This document shows, piece after piece, positions 29,508 through 40,683 of a DNA stretch of 64,000 nt. The number at the start of each line of letters is the position of its first letter. The stretch's first letter is position 1. The stretch spans positions 186,001 to 250,000 of the forward strand of contig JADIXX010000003.1 of NCBI GenBank assembly GCA_016705575.1, in the 5' to 3' direction. Position numbers and translations under genes: made by a program. The notes beneath the pieces are model-generated. The model was not told the origin of the DNA. It made no database searches and saw nothing but the letters and a program-made list of their open reading frames with translations. Origin of the DNA: Candidatus Aalborgicola defluviihabitans (GTDB lineage Bacteria > Pseudomonadota > Gammaproteobacteria > Burkholderiales > Burkholderiaceae_C).

Positions 29508-30244
29508 TCAGGGTGCCAGGTAGGTTGCGAGCTTGTGGCTCAAAACTTCGGCGGCTTCCGTCCAGCCGACAGTGATGCCGATTGTAGAAAGGTCCACCGT
29601 CTGCAGCCCCGAATACCCACACGGGTTAATACGCAAAAAGGGCTCCAGGTCCATCGCTACGTTCAGGGATACCCCGTGGTAAGTACAGTTGCGGCTCACT
29701 TTGATGCCAATCTGGGCGATCTTGCCCAGGCCGGTGAAGTCGGAAGGGATGCGCAAATGGGGGGCAGAGCCGTTCTGCTGCGCGGGCCGCATGCGGGCCG
29801 CGGCGGGGTGTGGCCGGCTGGGTCGTCCAGGCGCACGTAAATGCCGGGCGCGCCTGCTACCCGGTGCCCAGTGACGCCAAAGTAAAGCAGGGTGCGGATG
29901 ACTGCTTCTTCGATGCGGAAAACGTATTCCTTGATGAAATAGCCAGCGCGCTTGAGGTCGATCAGCGGGTAGGCCACCACCTGGCCGGGGCCGTGGAAAG
30001 TGACTTGGCCACCTCGGTTGGTTTGCACTACCGGAATGTCGCCGGCCATGAATATGTGTTCCGCCTTACCCGCCAGGCCTTGGGTAAAAACTGGTGGATG
30101 CTCACAAATCCATAGCTGATCATGCATGTTTGACGAGGGCTGCAGGTCTCTTTCAGCAGTAAACGTCTGCATGGCGGCGTAGGTGGGCAGGTAGTCCACG
30201 CGGCCCAGTTGGCGGATGTCGATGGCGACCGGCTGCTCAGTCAC
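29508..30244 (-). pseudogene. lipB: Octanoyltransferase LipB, frameshifted and carrying repeat-derived peptide
   Basis: Transfers octanoate from ACP to lipoyl domains. Start GTG at 30244 directly after the DUF493 stop. The first part is normal through [20 protein letters not shown] and [16 protein letters not shown]; then the frame changes, and [22 protein letters not shown]...[17 protein letters not shown] continues in another frame to 29508. One missing base between about 29765 and 29815, in a G/C-rich run, explains it; 246 codons result if corrected. Residues about 33-45 ([13 protein letters not shown]) are encoded by a dispersed-repeat copy. Confidence 0.85.
30112..30150 (+). repeat. Dispersed repeat copy 4, inside lipB
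   Basis: ATAGCT, 16 bases, then CGAGGGCT and a diverged tail (GCAGGTC). It lies wholly within the lipB coding frame, read in the opposite direction. Confidence 0.75.
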
Positions 30245-30535
30245 TTACAGAACCACCTTGACCATCGGATGGGTGGACAGCGTACGGTACAACTCGTCCA
30301 ACTGCTCGCGGCTGGTGGCGGTAATGGTGATGGTCACGCCCAGATACTTGCCGCCTTTGCTCTCGCGCAGTTCAATGGTGCTGGGGTCAAACGTCGGGTC
30401 AAACGCGTGGGCCACTTGGGTAATCGCATGCACCAGACCATCCACTTTTTCACCCATGACCTTGATGGGGAACTGGGACGGGTATTCGATCAGCGATTCC
30501 TGGCGCGGTGCGGGAGGTGTTGGGGTGGTATGCAT
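30245..30535 (-). CDS. DUF493 (YbeD-like) protein
   Basis: Small cytoplasmic protein of 96 residues from ATG at 30535. YPSQFPIKVMGEKVDGL, KGGKYLGVTITITATSREQLDELYRTL and HPMVKVVL match the YbeD family, which is often beside lipB. Function unknown; the ACT-like fold suggests ligand binding. Stop TAA abuts the lipB GTG. Confidence 0.93.
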   Translation of the reverse strand: MHTTPTPPAPRQESLIEYPSQFPIKVMGEKVDGLVHAITQVAHAFDPTFDPSTIELRESKGGKYLGVTITITATSREQLDELYRTLSTHPMVKVVL

Positions 30536-30643
30536 GGGCAAATTATCGCTGGGGTGCTTTGAAACAAGGCTGCAAATGCCCGGCCCCGTACGCACGAATA
30601 CTCTGATTTAGGTTTTTTTGTCAGATCGTTGCGGGTTTCTACG

Positions 30644-30649
30644 TATAAT
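30644..30649 (+). promoter_or_regulatory. Consensus -10 box upstream of the atp operon
   Basis: TATAAT 59 bases before atpI. The -35 region is weak: TTGTCA sits 20 bases upstream, TCAGAT at the ideal 17. Confidence 0.5.
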
Positions 30650-30707
30650 CAAAGGCTTTGTCGCAGTTGCTGCGTGTAACCGGTCTGTAAACTGGCTGTA
30701 ATTTGAG

Positions 30708-31199
30708 ATGTCGATAATGGCGCTTGATCCTGTTCGCAGGCATGGCTTTGATGCAGATGAGTCCGAAGATCAGGATTTCAAGCGACTGACTTCGCAAGAG
30801 GCACAGGCCTTGCGTGAACGTGAGCCGGCATTGTCGCCCTGGTGGGTGATTGGATTGCAGTGTGTGGTGGGGTTGGTAGTGGCCTTGGTTGCCTGGGGTG
30901 TCTCGGGTAAGGCCTCGGTAGCTTGGTCGGCAGCGTATGGGGCGTTGGCAGTCATCATTCCGGCGGCATTGTTTGCCCGGGGTCTGATGAGCCAGTTTTC
31001 ATCGCTGAATGCGGCAACGGCAGGTTTCGGCTTCTTTGTATGGGAATCGGTCAAGTTGGCAGTCAGCATTGCGATGATCGCTGCTGCGCCGCGACTGATT
31101 GAGAATTTAAGCTGGTTGGCCTTGTTGGCCGGCCTGGTTGTAACTTTGAAGATGTATTGGTTGGCGCTGCTGAAGCGCCCCAAGCCTAAACAGATTTGA
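30708..31199 (+). CDS. atpI: ATP synthase subunit I
   Basis: Membrane assembly factor of the F1Fo synthase, 163 residues, with an N-terminal polar part and four hydrophobic helices. Identified by position as first gene of the atp operon and by helices such as AAYGALAVIIPAALFARGLMS; the sequence family is loosely conserved. An in-frame ATG nine bases downstream is an alternative start. Confidence 0.88.
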   Translation: MSIMALDPVRRHGFDADESEDQDFKRLTSQEAQALREREPALSPWWVIGLQCVVGLVVALVAWGVSGKASVAWSAAYGALAVIIPAALFARGLMSQFSSLNAATAGFGFFVWESVKLAVSIAMIAAAPRLIENLSWLALLAGLVVTLKMYWLALLKRPKPKQI

Positions 31200-31220
31200 G
31201 AGTTTGAAAGAGTTTTGACT

Positions 31221-32108
31221 ATGTCCGCAGAAGCGCATGCAGCCCCCACGGCCAGTGAATACATTGTTCACCACCTGACACATTGGCAAAACAAGCCACA
31301 GACGGAAATTGTTGATTTCTCCGTTTTCAATATCGATTCCATCTTCTTCTCGGTTCTGGTGGGTGTATTGGGTTGCTTCTTCCTCTGGAAGGCGGCCCGC
31401 AACGCCACATCCGGAACACCCGGGCGCTTCCAGGCTGCCGTTGAAATCCTGATTGAAATGGTGGACGGACAAGCCAAGGCGATTGTTCACAATGCCACGA
31501 GCCGCAAAATGGTTGCGCCCCTGGCGCTCACCGTGTTTGTCTGGATCTTCCTGCTCAACGCCATGGATTTGCTGCCCGTTGATTTCCTGCCCGTGGTCTG
31601 GGGATGGATTTATGGGGCTGCCGGGCATGACCCGAGTCACGCCTATCTGCGCGTCGTCCCCACCGCTGACCTGTCGGTGTCCATGGGCTTGTCGGTATCG
31701 GTTTTGGTGATCTGCCTGATCTACAACGTCAAAATCAAGGGTATTGGCGGTTGGGCGCATGAGTTGGTATCTGCACCATTCGGCACCAGCAAGAATCCCG
31801 TGTTTGCCGTCATTTTGGCCATCGTGAATATCGCCGAACAGTTGATCTCTTTTGTCGCCAAGACGGTGTCGCATGGCATGCGGTTGTTTGGCAACATGTA
31901 TGCAGGGGAGCTGGTGTTCATGCTGATTGCCCTGCTGGGTGGCGCGTGGGCGTTTTCGTTCGAGCCCGCAGGCTTGATGCTGCTGCTGCTGCACGTGGTG
32001 GCGGGTTGGGCGTGGGCAGTGTTCCACATCCTGATCATTACCCTGCAGGCGTTCGTGTTCATGATGTTGACCCTGGTCTACATCGGGCAGGCGCATGACG
32101 CGCATTGA
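31221..32108 (+). CDS. atpB: ATP synthase Fo subunit a
   Basis: Proton-channel subunit, 295 residues from ATG at 31221; a TTG six bases upstream is less likely. The essential arginine lies in SHGMRLFGNMYAGELV, with the usual VNIAEQLISFVAK helix before it. Confidence 0.96.
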   Translation: MSAEAHAAPTASEYIVHHLTHWQNKPQTEIVDFSVFNIDSIFFSVLVGVLGCFFLWKAARNATSGTPGRFQAAVEILIEMVDGQAKAIVHNATSRKMVAPLALTVFVWIFLLNAMDLLPVDFLPVVWGWIYGAAGHDPSHAYLRVVPTADLSVSMGLSVSVLVICLIYNVKIKGIGGWAHELVSAPFGTSKNPVFAVILAIVNIAEQLISFVAKTVSHGMRLFGNMYAGELVFMLIALLGGAWAFSFEPAGLMLLLLHVVAGWAWAVFHILIITLQAFVFMMLTLVYIGQAHDAH

Positions 32109-32114
32109 TTTTCG

Positions 32115-32139
32115 GTTTTGTTTTGTTTTGTTTTGTTTT
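32115..32139 (+). repeat. GTTTT x5 tandem repeat upstream of atpE
   Basis: Five perfect tandem copies of GTTTT ending 22 bases before the atpE start, followed by ATTAGTTTATTAGGAG. In E. coli a U-rich stretch before atpE raises translation of subunit c; this tract could serve likewise or vary in length by slippage. Confidence 0.9.
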
Positions 32140-32158
32140 ATTAGTTTATTAGGAGTGA

Positions 32159-32440
<282 letters not shown>

Positions 32441-32475
32441 TTCCTGGCTGCAAACCTCGCACTAGGAGATTTACT

Positions 32476-32946
32476 GTGAACATTAATGGAACACTGGTGG
32501 CGCAAGCCATCGTCTTCGCATTGCTTGTGTTGTTCACGATGAAATTCGTGTGGCCGCCCATAGCGGCAGCACTGGATGAACGTGCCGGCAAGATCGCCGA
32601 CGGACTGGCTGCTGCTGACAAAGCACGCTCCGAGCTCTCGTCTGCCAACAAGCGTGTAGAGGATGAACTGACCAAGTCGCGTACCGAAACTGCGGCTCGC
32701 CTGGCAGATGCCGAGCGTCGTGGTCAAGCGATGGTGGAAGAGGCCAAGGCCAAAGCCACCGAAGAAGGCAACAAGATCATCGCGGCCGCCAAGGCGGAAG
32801 CGGATCAGCAGACGATCAAGGCACGTGAGGCACTGCGTGAGCAGGTTGCTGCACTGGCGGTCAAGGGCGCCGAGCAGATTCTCCGCAAGGAAGTCAATGC
32901 TGGCGTTCATGCCGACTTGCTGGGTCGTCTGAAGACTGAGTTGTAA
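32476..32946 (+). CDS. atpF: ATP synthase Fo subunit b
   Basis: Peripheral stalk protein of 156 residues: one N-terminal membrane helix starting near residue 5, then a long charged coiled coil. It starts with GTG ([10 protein letters not shown]). Confidence 0.96.
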   Translation: MNINGTLVAQAIVFALLVLFTMKFVWPPIAAALDERAGKIADGLAAADKARSELSSANKRVEDELTKSRTETAARLADAERRGQAMVEEAKAKATEEGNKIIAAAKAEADQQTIKAREALREQVAALAVKGAEQILRKEVNAGVHADLLGRLKTEL

Positions 32947-32955
32947 GAGGTCCCC

Positions 32956-33486
32956 ATGGCTGAACTTGCCACTATTGCCCGTCCGTACGCCGAAGCGCTT
33001 TTCAAGGCGTCGGCTGCAGATCTGTCGACGGCTGCTGTCTGGGTTGACGAGCTGGGTGTGATTGCGCAAAACGCACAATTGCAGCAGTTTGCCGACAGCC
33101 CCAAGGTGACCGTGGATCAGACGTTTGACCTGATTGCATCGGTGGCCAAGACGGCTTTGCCAAATCAGGCCAAGAACTTCCTGCGGACCGTGATCGAAAA
33201 CGGGCGTCTGAGTGTCTTGCCAGAGATTGCCCACCAGTTTCGCGCATTGAAAAATGCGCAAAGTGGGTCGTCCGATGCGGTGGTGTACAGCGCGTTCCCG
33301 ATCGACGAGAGCGCCCTGGCTGAAGTAGCCGTCATGCTGGAGAAACGTTTTGGTCGCAAGCTCAACGCATCTGTTGTCCTGCAACCCGAGCTGATCGGTG
33401 GCATTCGTGTGGTGGTCGGCGACGAGGTGCTCGACACCTCCGTCAAAGCCCGTTTGGAACAAATGAAAGTAGCCCTTACTGCCTGA
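32956..33486 (+). CDS. atpH: ATP synthase F1 subunit delta
   Basis: Stalk-to-F1 connector, 176 residues. [14 protein letters not shown] at the start and [26 protein letters not shown] at the end are diagnostic. Confidence 0.96.
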   Translation: MAELATIARPYAEALFKASAADLSTAAVWVDELGVIAQNAQLQQFADSPKVTVDQTFDLIASVAKTALPNQAKNFLRTVIENGRLSVLPEIAHQFRALKNAQSGSSDAVVYSAFPIDESALAEVAVMLEKRFGRKLNASVVLQPELIGGIRVVVGDEVLDTSVKARLEQMKVALTA

Positions 33487-33536
33487 GGCGCAAGCCTGTA
33501 GCAGTTGGCCTAATTTAATGAAAGAAGGAAAGAGTC

Positions 33537-35090
33537 ATGCAACTCAATCCAGCAGAAATTTCTGAACTGATCAAGAGCCGCATCGAAGGCTTGGCTGCGA
33601 GCAGCGATATCCGCAATCAGGGTACCGTGGTGTCCGTGTCTGACGGGATTTGCCGCATCCACGGCCTGTCCGATGTGATGCAGGGCGAAATGCTCGAATT
33701 CCCCGCTGGTAGCGATGGTTTGCCCACCTATGGTCTGGCCCTGAATCTGGAGCGTGACTCTGTCGGCTCCGTGATTCTGGGTGAATACGAGCACATCTCC
33801 GAAGGCGACACCGTCAAATGCACCGGTCGTATTCTGGAAGTGCCCGTTGGCCCCGAGCTGCTGGGCCGCGTGGTGAACGCTTTGGGTCAGCCGATTGACG
33901 GCAAGGGTCCTATCAATGCCAAGATGACCGACGTGATCGAAAAAGTCGCGCCTGGTGTGATCGCCCGTAAATCGGTGGACCAGCCCATGCAGACGGGTCT
34001 GAAATCCATCGACTCCATGGTGCCAATCGGTCGCGGTCAGCGCGAACTGATCATTGGTGACCGTCAGACCGGCAAAACTGCCGTGGCCATTGACGCGATC
34101 ATCAACCAAAAGGGTCAGAACATGACCTGTATCTACGTAGCTATTGGTCAAAAAGCCTCGTCAATCAAGAACGTGGTGCGCTCCCTGGAGCAAGCCGGCG
34201 CCATGGAATACACCATTGTGGTGGCTGCGTCCGCTTCCGAATCGGCTGCCATGCAATATGTATCAGCTTACTCCGGCTGCACCATGGGCGAATATTTCCG
34301 TGACCGCGGCCAGGACGCGCTGATTGTGTATGACGATCTGTCCAAGCAGGCCGTGGCCTACCGCCAGGTTTCGTTGTTGCTGCGCCGCCCACCAGGCCGT
34401 GAAGCGTACCCCGGCGACGTGTTCTATCTCCACAGCCGTCTGCTGGAGCGCGCCGCCCGCGTGAACGAAAAATACGTGGAAGATTTCACCAAGGGCGAAG
34501 TCAAGGGTAAAACCGGTTCTTTGACCGCACTTCCCATCATCGAAACCCAGGCGGGTGACGTGTCAGCTTTCGTGCCCACCAATGTGATTTCGATTACCGA
34601 CGGCCAGATTTTCCTGGAAACCTCGCTGTTCAACGCCGGTGTGCGTCCCGCGATTAACGCCGGTATCTCGGTGTCGCGTGTGGGTTCTGCCGCGCAAACC
34701 AAGGTGGTCAAGGGTCAGTCGGGCGGTATCCGTAACGACTTGGCACAGTACCGTGAACTGGCTGCGTTTGCCCAGTTTGCGTCTGATCTGGACGAAGCCA
34801 CCCGCAAGCAGCTCGACCGCGGTGCCCGCGTGACCGAACTGCTCAAGCAAAAGCAATACAGCCCCCTGTCCATCAGCCTGATGAGCGCGTCGCTGTTCGC
34901 CGTGAACAAGGGTTTCATGGACGATGTCGAAGTCAAGAATATTCTGGCCTTTGAACATGGTCTGCACGCTTACCTCAAGGACAAGCATGCGGCCCTGTTG
35001 GCCAAAATTGAGACTTCCAAGGCACTGGACAAGGAAGCGGAAGCTGAATTGTTGGCTGCTGTAGGTGCCTTCAAGAAGACGTTTGCTTGA
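33537..35090 (+). CDS. atpA: ATP synthase F1 subunit alpha
   Basis: Non-catalytic nucleotide-binding subunit, 517 residues. Walker A GDRQTGKT and the family stretch [28 protein letters not shown] are intact. Confidence 0.98.
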   Translation: MQLNPAEISELIKSRIEGLAASSDIRNQGTVVSVSDGICRIHGLSDVMQGEMLEFPAGSDGLPTYGLALNLERDSVGSVILGEYEHISEGDTVKCTGRILEVPVGPELLGRVVNALGQPIDGKGPINAKMTDVIEKVAPGVIARKSVDQPMQTGLKSIDSMVPIGRGQRELIIGDRQTGKTAVAIDAIINQKGQNMTCIYVAIGQKASSIKNVVRSLEQAGAMEYTIVVAASASESAAMQYVSAYSGCTMGEYFRDRGQDALIVYDDLSKQAVAYRQVSLLLRRPPGREAYPGDVFYLHSRLLERAARVNEKYVEDFTKGEVKGKTGSLTALPIIETQAGDVSAFVPTNVISITDGQIFLETSLFNAGVRPAINAGISVSRVGSAAQTKVVKGQSGGIRNDLAQYRELAAFAQFASDLDEATRKQLDRGARVTELLKQKQYSPLSISLMSASLFAVNKGFMDDVEVKNILAFEHGLHAYLKDKHAALLAKIETSKALDKEAEAELLAAVGAFKKTFA

Positions 35091-35146
35091 TTCGGAAACG
35101 TAAGTCTACTTAACGTTACGAAACCGACTAAGCAAAAGGGGCAACT

Positions 35147-36025
35147 ATGGCATCAGGCAAGGAACTACGCACCAAGATCAAATCGGTGGAAAACACCAAG
35201 AAGATCACCAAGGCCATGGAAATGATTTCCGTGTCCAAGATGCGTAAGGCGCAGGAGCGCATGCGCGCTGCTCGTCCTTACAGCGAGAAGGTTCGCGCAA
35301 TCGCCTCCAATCTGGGCAAAGCCAATCCCGAGTACGTTCACGCGTTCATGAAACCCAACGACGCCAAGTCGGTGGGTTTGATTGTGGTGTCGACCGACAA
35401 AGGTCTGTGCGGTGGTCTCAATACCAACCTGTTCCGGGCGGTGACGGTCAAACTGCGTGATGCGCAGTCTACCGGGCATACGCCTCTGACGGTGGCCATC
35501 GGCGGCAAGGGCCTGGGCTTCTTGGGTCGTATTGGCGCCAAGGTGGTGGCGCACGTGACGCACCTTGGCGACAAGCCCCATCTGGACAAGCTGATTGGGC
35601 CTGTCAAGGTGTTGCTGGATGCCTATGTCAAGGGCGAAGTCAGTGCGGTTTACCTCAGCTACAACAAGTTCGTCAGCACGATGAAACAGGAGCCCGTGGT
35701 CGAGCAGCTGCTACCACTTTCTGCGGAAAAGATGCAGGCAGAGACCAAGGCAAGTGGCGCGCAGCATGGCTGGGATTACATCTACGAACCCGATGCCCAG
35801 ACGGTGATTGACGAGTTGTTGGTGCGCTACGCCGAGGCTCTGGTGTTCCAGGCTGTGGCAGAGAACATGGCATCCGAGCATGCGGCGCGTATGGTCGCGA
35901 TGAAGGCTGCAACTGACAATGCAGGCAATGTGATTGCCGAGCTCAAGCTGGTCTACAACAAAACGCGGCAGGCGGCAATTACGAAAGAACTTTCGGAAAT
36001 TGTGGCAGGCGCAGCAGCAGTGTGA
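35147..36025 (+). CDS. atpG: ATP synthase F1 subunit gamma
   Basis: Central rotor shaft, 292 residues. The N-terminal [26 protein letters not shown] and the C-terminal [19 protein letters not shown] helix are standard. Confidence 0.97.
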   Translation: MASGKELRTKIKSVENTKKITKAMEMISVSKMRKAQERMRAARPYSEKVRAIASNLGKANPEYVHAFMKPNDAKSVGLIVVSTDKGLCGGLNTNLFRAVTVKLRDAQSTGHTPLTVAIGGKGLGFLGRIGAKVVAHVTHLGDKPHLDKLIGPVKVLLDAYVKGEVSAVYLSYNKFVSTMKQEPVVEQLLPLSAEKMQAETKASGAQHGWDYIYEPDAQTVIDELLVRYAEALVFQAVAENMASEHAARMVAMKAATDNAGNVIAELKLVYNKTRQAAITKELSEIVAGAAAV

Positions 36026-37498
<1,473 letters not shown>

Positions 37499-37501
37499 TG
37501 A

Positions 37502-37540
37502 CTTTGCGGGACCGATCTTTAGCTCTGTCCCCAACTGATT
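37502..37540 (+). repeat. 39-base two-copy element, copy B (between atpD and atpC)
   Basis: Same sequence as 16513-16551 apart from two bases; one difference (GGGACCGA) puts a mismatch in the eight-pair stem. Begins three bases after the atpD stop, as copy A does after fusA, and occupies most of the atpD-atpC gap. Confidence 0.85.
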
Positions 37541-37549
37541 AGGGAAAAA

Positions 37550-37966
37550 ATGAACACCATTCACGTTGATGTTGTCAGTGCAGAAGAATCCATCTTCTCG
37601 GGCGAGGCCAAATTTGTGGCCCTGCCCGGTGAGGCTGGTGAACTCGGCATTTACCCCCGCCACACACCTTTGATCACCCGTATCAAGGCCGGTTCGGTTC
37701 GCATCGAAAAGGCTGACGGCAGCGAAGAATTTGTCTTTGTTGCTGGCGGCATTCTGGAAGTGCAGCCAAACTGTGTCACCGTTCTGTCTGATACCGCTGT
37801 ACGGGGCAAGGATCTGGACGATGAAAAAGCCAATGCAGCCAAGGCAGCGGCGGAACAGGCGCTCAAAAACGCGAAGAGCGAGATTGACCAGGCCAAGATT
37901 ACGTCTGAGTTGTACATCATTGCGGCCGAAATTGCCGCGCTGCGCAAGTACCGCCAGAAGAGATAA
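37550..37966 (+). CDS. atpC: ATP synthase F1 subunit epsilon
   Basis: Rotor and inhibitory subunit, 138 residues; [18 protein letters not shown] and the two C-terminal helices are present. Last gene of atpIBEFHAGDC. Confidence 0.96.
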   Translation: MNTIHVDVVSAEESIFSGEAKFVALPGEAGELGIYPRHTPLITRIKAGSVRIEKADGSEEFVFVAGGILEVQPNCVTVLSDTAVRGKDLDDEKANAAKAAAEQALKNAKSEIDQAKITSELYIIAAEIAALRKYRQKR

Positions 37967-37986
37967 GTCGATTTACACTGCGACTA

Positions 37987-38014
37987 AAGCCACCTTCGGG
38001 TGGTTTTGTTTTTT
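37987..38014 (+). terminator. Terminator of the atp operon
   Basis: CCACC-TTCG-GGTGG stem capped by the stable TTCG tetraloop, extended by A-T pairs, followed by TTTTGTTTTTT. Confidence 0.88.
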
Positions 38015-38038
38015 GCACTCTGGATACTTGCAGAACGC

Positions 38039-38554
38039 TCAGAGCAAAGTGGGCTGATCGGGCAATTCGTTGGGCCGAACTTGATCGGGGGCAAGCGGAA
38101 AGTGCGCCTCCAACACGGCAGAGACTTCATCAATTGCGGTTGCCAGGCCGTCTTCAAAGCGCCCCTCCCGAAGAGCTTCGCCAAGTCGTTCCACCATAAC
38201 GTGCCAACCTTGTGGCGGCACAAAGGCATTCAGACCACGATCGGCCACCAACTCGATACTGCGCTCGGCTAACAGCAGGTAAACCAAAACACCATTGTTG
38301 TGTTCGGTATCCCACACCCGCAATTTACCAAACTGGGACAGTGCGCGTTGGCGTGTAATGGCGCGCAAATTGCCGGGGCGCAGCAGGTAGCTATTGGGCA
38401 GTGCAGCCTCAATGCAGATACGGATTTCGCCGGTGTGCCAATTTTCACTGGCCGTTACGCGATCTTTGACACGTTGCAGTACCTCTGGCTTCACCAGGCG
38501 ATGTGCGTCTTCCATCCAGCGGTGGCGCAACAGACGTTTAATTCGGTCCCACAT
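38039..38554 (-). CDS. TPM-domain protein
   Basis: A 171-residue protein with a TPM fold: TGEIRICIEAALPNSYLL and LRVWDTEHNNGVLVYLLLAERSIELVADRGLNAFV match this family. No signal peptide, so cytoplasmic or membrane-peripheral. It follows the larger TPM protein with its start overlapping that stop, and LemA, a common trio. Function unknown. Confidence 0.88.
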   Translation of the reverse strand: MWDRIKRLLRHRWMEDAHRLVKPEVLQRVKDRVTASENWHTGEIRICIEAALPNSYLLRPGNLRAITRQRALSQFGKLRVWDTEHNNGVLVYLLLAERSIELVADRGLNAFVPPQGWHVMVERLGEALREGRFEDGLATAIDEVSAVLEAHFPLAPDQVRPNELPDQPTLL

Positions 38555-39447
38555 TACCAGTCTCCCGAGGCCCCACCGCCCCCAAAATCACCACCACCGC
38601 CAGAACTGAAGCCGCCGCCATCACTGGATCCTGAGCCTGAGCTCCAGCCGCCACCCCCGCCAGAGCCTATGGACGAAAAGCCACCACCCCCGAACCGCCC
38701 GCTGCCACCAAGCCCCGTAATCAGGGTGAAGACCATGGCTACCAATGCCGCGATGACGCCAAACACGACACTGGCAGTGGCAAAGTTAACCAAGTAGCCC
38801 ACCAAACCCCCGGTCAGCAGGGAGCCCAATTTGTTCCCCAGCAAAGCCCGCGCAATACGACCGCCCAGCATGACCCCAAAGAATACGAAAACAGCCACGT
38901 TTTGCCATTGAAAGTCACCGCCAAAAACACTGCTGGACTGCGCACGCGCGGTTGGCGGGGGCAATGCCTCGCCCTTGATTAGCGCCAGGATTTGGTCGAT
39001 ACCTGCGTCGATACCAGCGGCATAGTCACCTTGTTTAAAGCGCGGCGTCAGGGCCTCGTCAATGATCTGTTTGGCCGCCAGATCGGGTATTGCGCCCTCC
39101 AGTGACTTGGCAACTTCGATGCGTAATTTGCGGTCGTCCTTTGCAACGATTAGCAACACGCCGTCACCAATACCCCGCCGCCCGATCTTCCAGACGTTGC
39201 TGACACGATTGGCGTAGCTGGCAATGTCTTCGGGCTGTGTGGTGGGCACCACCAGCACGACCACCTGCGCACCGTTGGAGGCTTCAAATGCTGCGAGCTT
39301 GGTTTCCAGCGTTTGCTGTGCGCTTCCCAGCGTGGCGGTCTGGTCGATCACATGACCGCTGAGTGCGGGAACCGGCAGCACTCCCTGGGCGCCGGCGGCC
39401 CAGGCTGCGAGGCACAGCACCAACGCGGACAACCAGCGAATCAGCAT
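38554..39447 (-). CDS. YgcG-type TPM-domain membrane protein
   Basis: A 297-residue protein with a signal peptide (residues about 1-20), an extracytoplasmic TPM domain (VIDQTATLGSAQQTLETKL ... QVVVLVVPTTQPEDIASYANRVSNVWKIGRRGIGDGVLLIVAKDDRKLRIEV), two or three membrane helices and a Gly/Ser-rich tail with GGGGDFGGGGASGDW. This tail ending is common in YgcG proteins and may be a sorting or flexible anchor. Confidence 0.9.
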   Translation of the reverse strand: MLIRWLSALVLCLAAWAAGAQGVLPVPALSGHVIDQTATLGSAQQTLETKLAAFEASNGAQVVVLVVPTTQPEDIASYANRVSNVWKIGRRGIGDGVLLIVAKDDRKLRIEVAKSLEGAIPDLAAKQIIDEALTPRFKQGDYAAGIDAGIDQILALIKGEALPPPTARAQSSSVFGGDFQWQNVAVFVFFGVMLGGRIARALLGNKLGSLLTGGLVGYLVNFATASVVFGVIAALVAMVFTLITGLGGSGRFGGGGFSSIGSGGGGGWSSGSGSSDGGGFSSGGGGDFGGGGASGDW

Positions 39448-39462
39448 CGCGCAGGTTCCGGC

Positions 39463-40050
39463 TTACTTCTTGGTGAAATCAACGACCGGGGGCGCGCTGA
39501 TGGCTGCCTCGTTTTGCACGGCAAACGCAGGTTTGGGCTGGTAGCTGAAGACCATCGCGGTCAAGTTGCTTGGGAAGCTGCGTGCCAGCACGTTGTACTC
39601 CTGAACCGATTGGATGTAGCGGTTGCGGGCCACCGTGATGCGGTTTTCGGTACCCTCCAGCTGGACCCGTAGGTCGCTAAAACCTTTGTTGGCTTTGAGG
39701 TCGGGGTAGCGCTCACTTACCACCATCAGGCGGCTGAGTGCACTACCCAGCTCACCTTGAGCCGCCTGGAATTTTTTGAAGGCCTCGGGGTTGTTCAGTG
39801 TTTCGGGCGTGACCTGTATCGATGTGGCTTTGGCACGCGCCTCCACCACCTTGGTCAGCGTTTCCTGCTCAAAATTGGCTTCACCCTTGACGGTGGCCAC
39901 AATGTTGGGCACCAGGTCCGCTCGGCGTTGGTATTGGTTGAGCACTTCGCTCCAGGCCGACTTGGTCTGTTCGTCCAGTCGTTGAAAATCGTTGTACCCG
40001 CAGCCCGACAGCGCCAATGTCGCCAATACAGCCATTACCCAAGCTCGCAT
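39463..40050 (-). CDS. LemA-family lipoprotein
   Basis: 195 residues from ATG at 40050, selected because GGAG lies six bases upstream. The N-terminus ends in LALSGC, a lipobox, then YNDFQRLDEQTKSAWSEVLNQYQRRADLVPNIVATVKG, the LemA core helix. First gene of the LemA-TPM-TPM set. Role unknown; linked to envelope stress in relatives. Confidence 0.93.
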   Translation of the reverse strand: MRAWVMAVLATLALSGCGYNDFQRLDEQTKSAWSEVLNQYQRRADLVPNIVATVKGEANFEQETLTKVVEARAKATSIQVTPETLNNPEAFKKFQAAQGELGSALSRLMVVSERYPDLKANKGFSDLRVQLEGTENRITVARNRYIQSVQEYNVLARSFPSNLTAMVFSYQPKPAFAVQNEAAISAPPVVDFTKK

Positions 40051-40173
40051 AGTCATCTCCAAACAGTTGCAGGGGTACAGCATACAGTGCGAAGGGTTCC
40101 ATGGGAAATCATCCTCACGGCATGTCGCCAAAAAACCCGGCAAAATGGCAGCTTCTCCCCAACCCAGCAGATC

Positions 40174-40626
40174 ATGCCCAAAGCCCGTGCGCACGCGGCC
40201 GCCTTCGGCGGTACACCCGATGAGGTGGAAGCCTCTTTCTACGAGGCGCTGCAATCGGCGGACATCGAAAAATTAATGTCCTGCTGGGCCGAGGACGATG
40301 ACATCGTCTGCATCCATCCTGGTGGACCGCGGATCGTAGGCGCTGGCGCCATTCGTGCTGCCTTTGACGCCATCTTTGCCCACGAGGGATCCATCCATGT
40401 CCACCCCGAGGCCATACGCCGCGTCGACTCTTTGGCCAGCGCCGTGCACCATGTACTGGAACGGATCGAGGTTTTGACCAGTGAAGGTCCGGCAAAAGCC
40501 TATGTCCTGGCGACCAACGTTTATCACCACACGTCGCATGGTTGGCGCTTGGTGGCCCACCACGCCAGCCCCGGCACCCAAGACGAGATTCAGGAAGTCA
40601 ACCAGACTCCCCAGGTGCTGCATTGA
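40174..40626 (+). CDS. NTF2-like (SnoaL/nuclear transport factor 2 family) protein
   Basis: 150 residues from ATG at 40174. FYEALQSADIEKLMSCWAEDDDIVCIHPGGPRIVGAGAIRAAFDAIF is the usual NTF2-like N-terminal helix and strand; GWRLVAHHASPG is the C-terminal strand. The family includes enzymes and binding proteins, so function is open. Divergent from LemA. Confidence 0.88.
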   Translation: MPKARAHAAAFGGTPDEVEASFYEALQSADIEKLMSCWAEDDDIVCIHPGGPRIVGAGAIRAAFDAIFAHEGSIHVHPEAIRRVDSLASAVHHVLERIEVLTSEGPAKAYVLATNVYHHTSHGWRLVAHHASPGTQDEIQEVNQTPQVLH

Positions 40627-40637
40627 ACAAAATCGCA

Positions 40638-40683
40638 TGCTAGCCCTCGTGAATATTACGTAAGTAGCTATGAAATATGTAGC
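40638..40683 (-). repeat. Dispersed repeat copy 5, contains the start of the YheT-like gene
   Basis: Minus-strand ATAGCT-N16-CGAGGGCTAG. The start codon ATG at 40670-40672 of the next gene overlaps the core (AGCTATG), and no good ribosome site precedes it. Confidence 0.85.
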
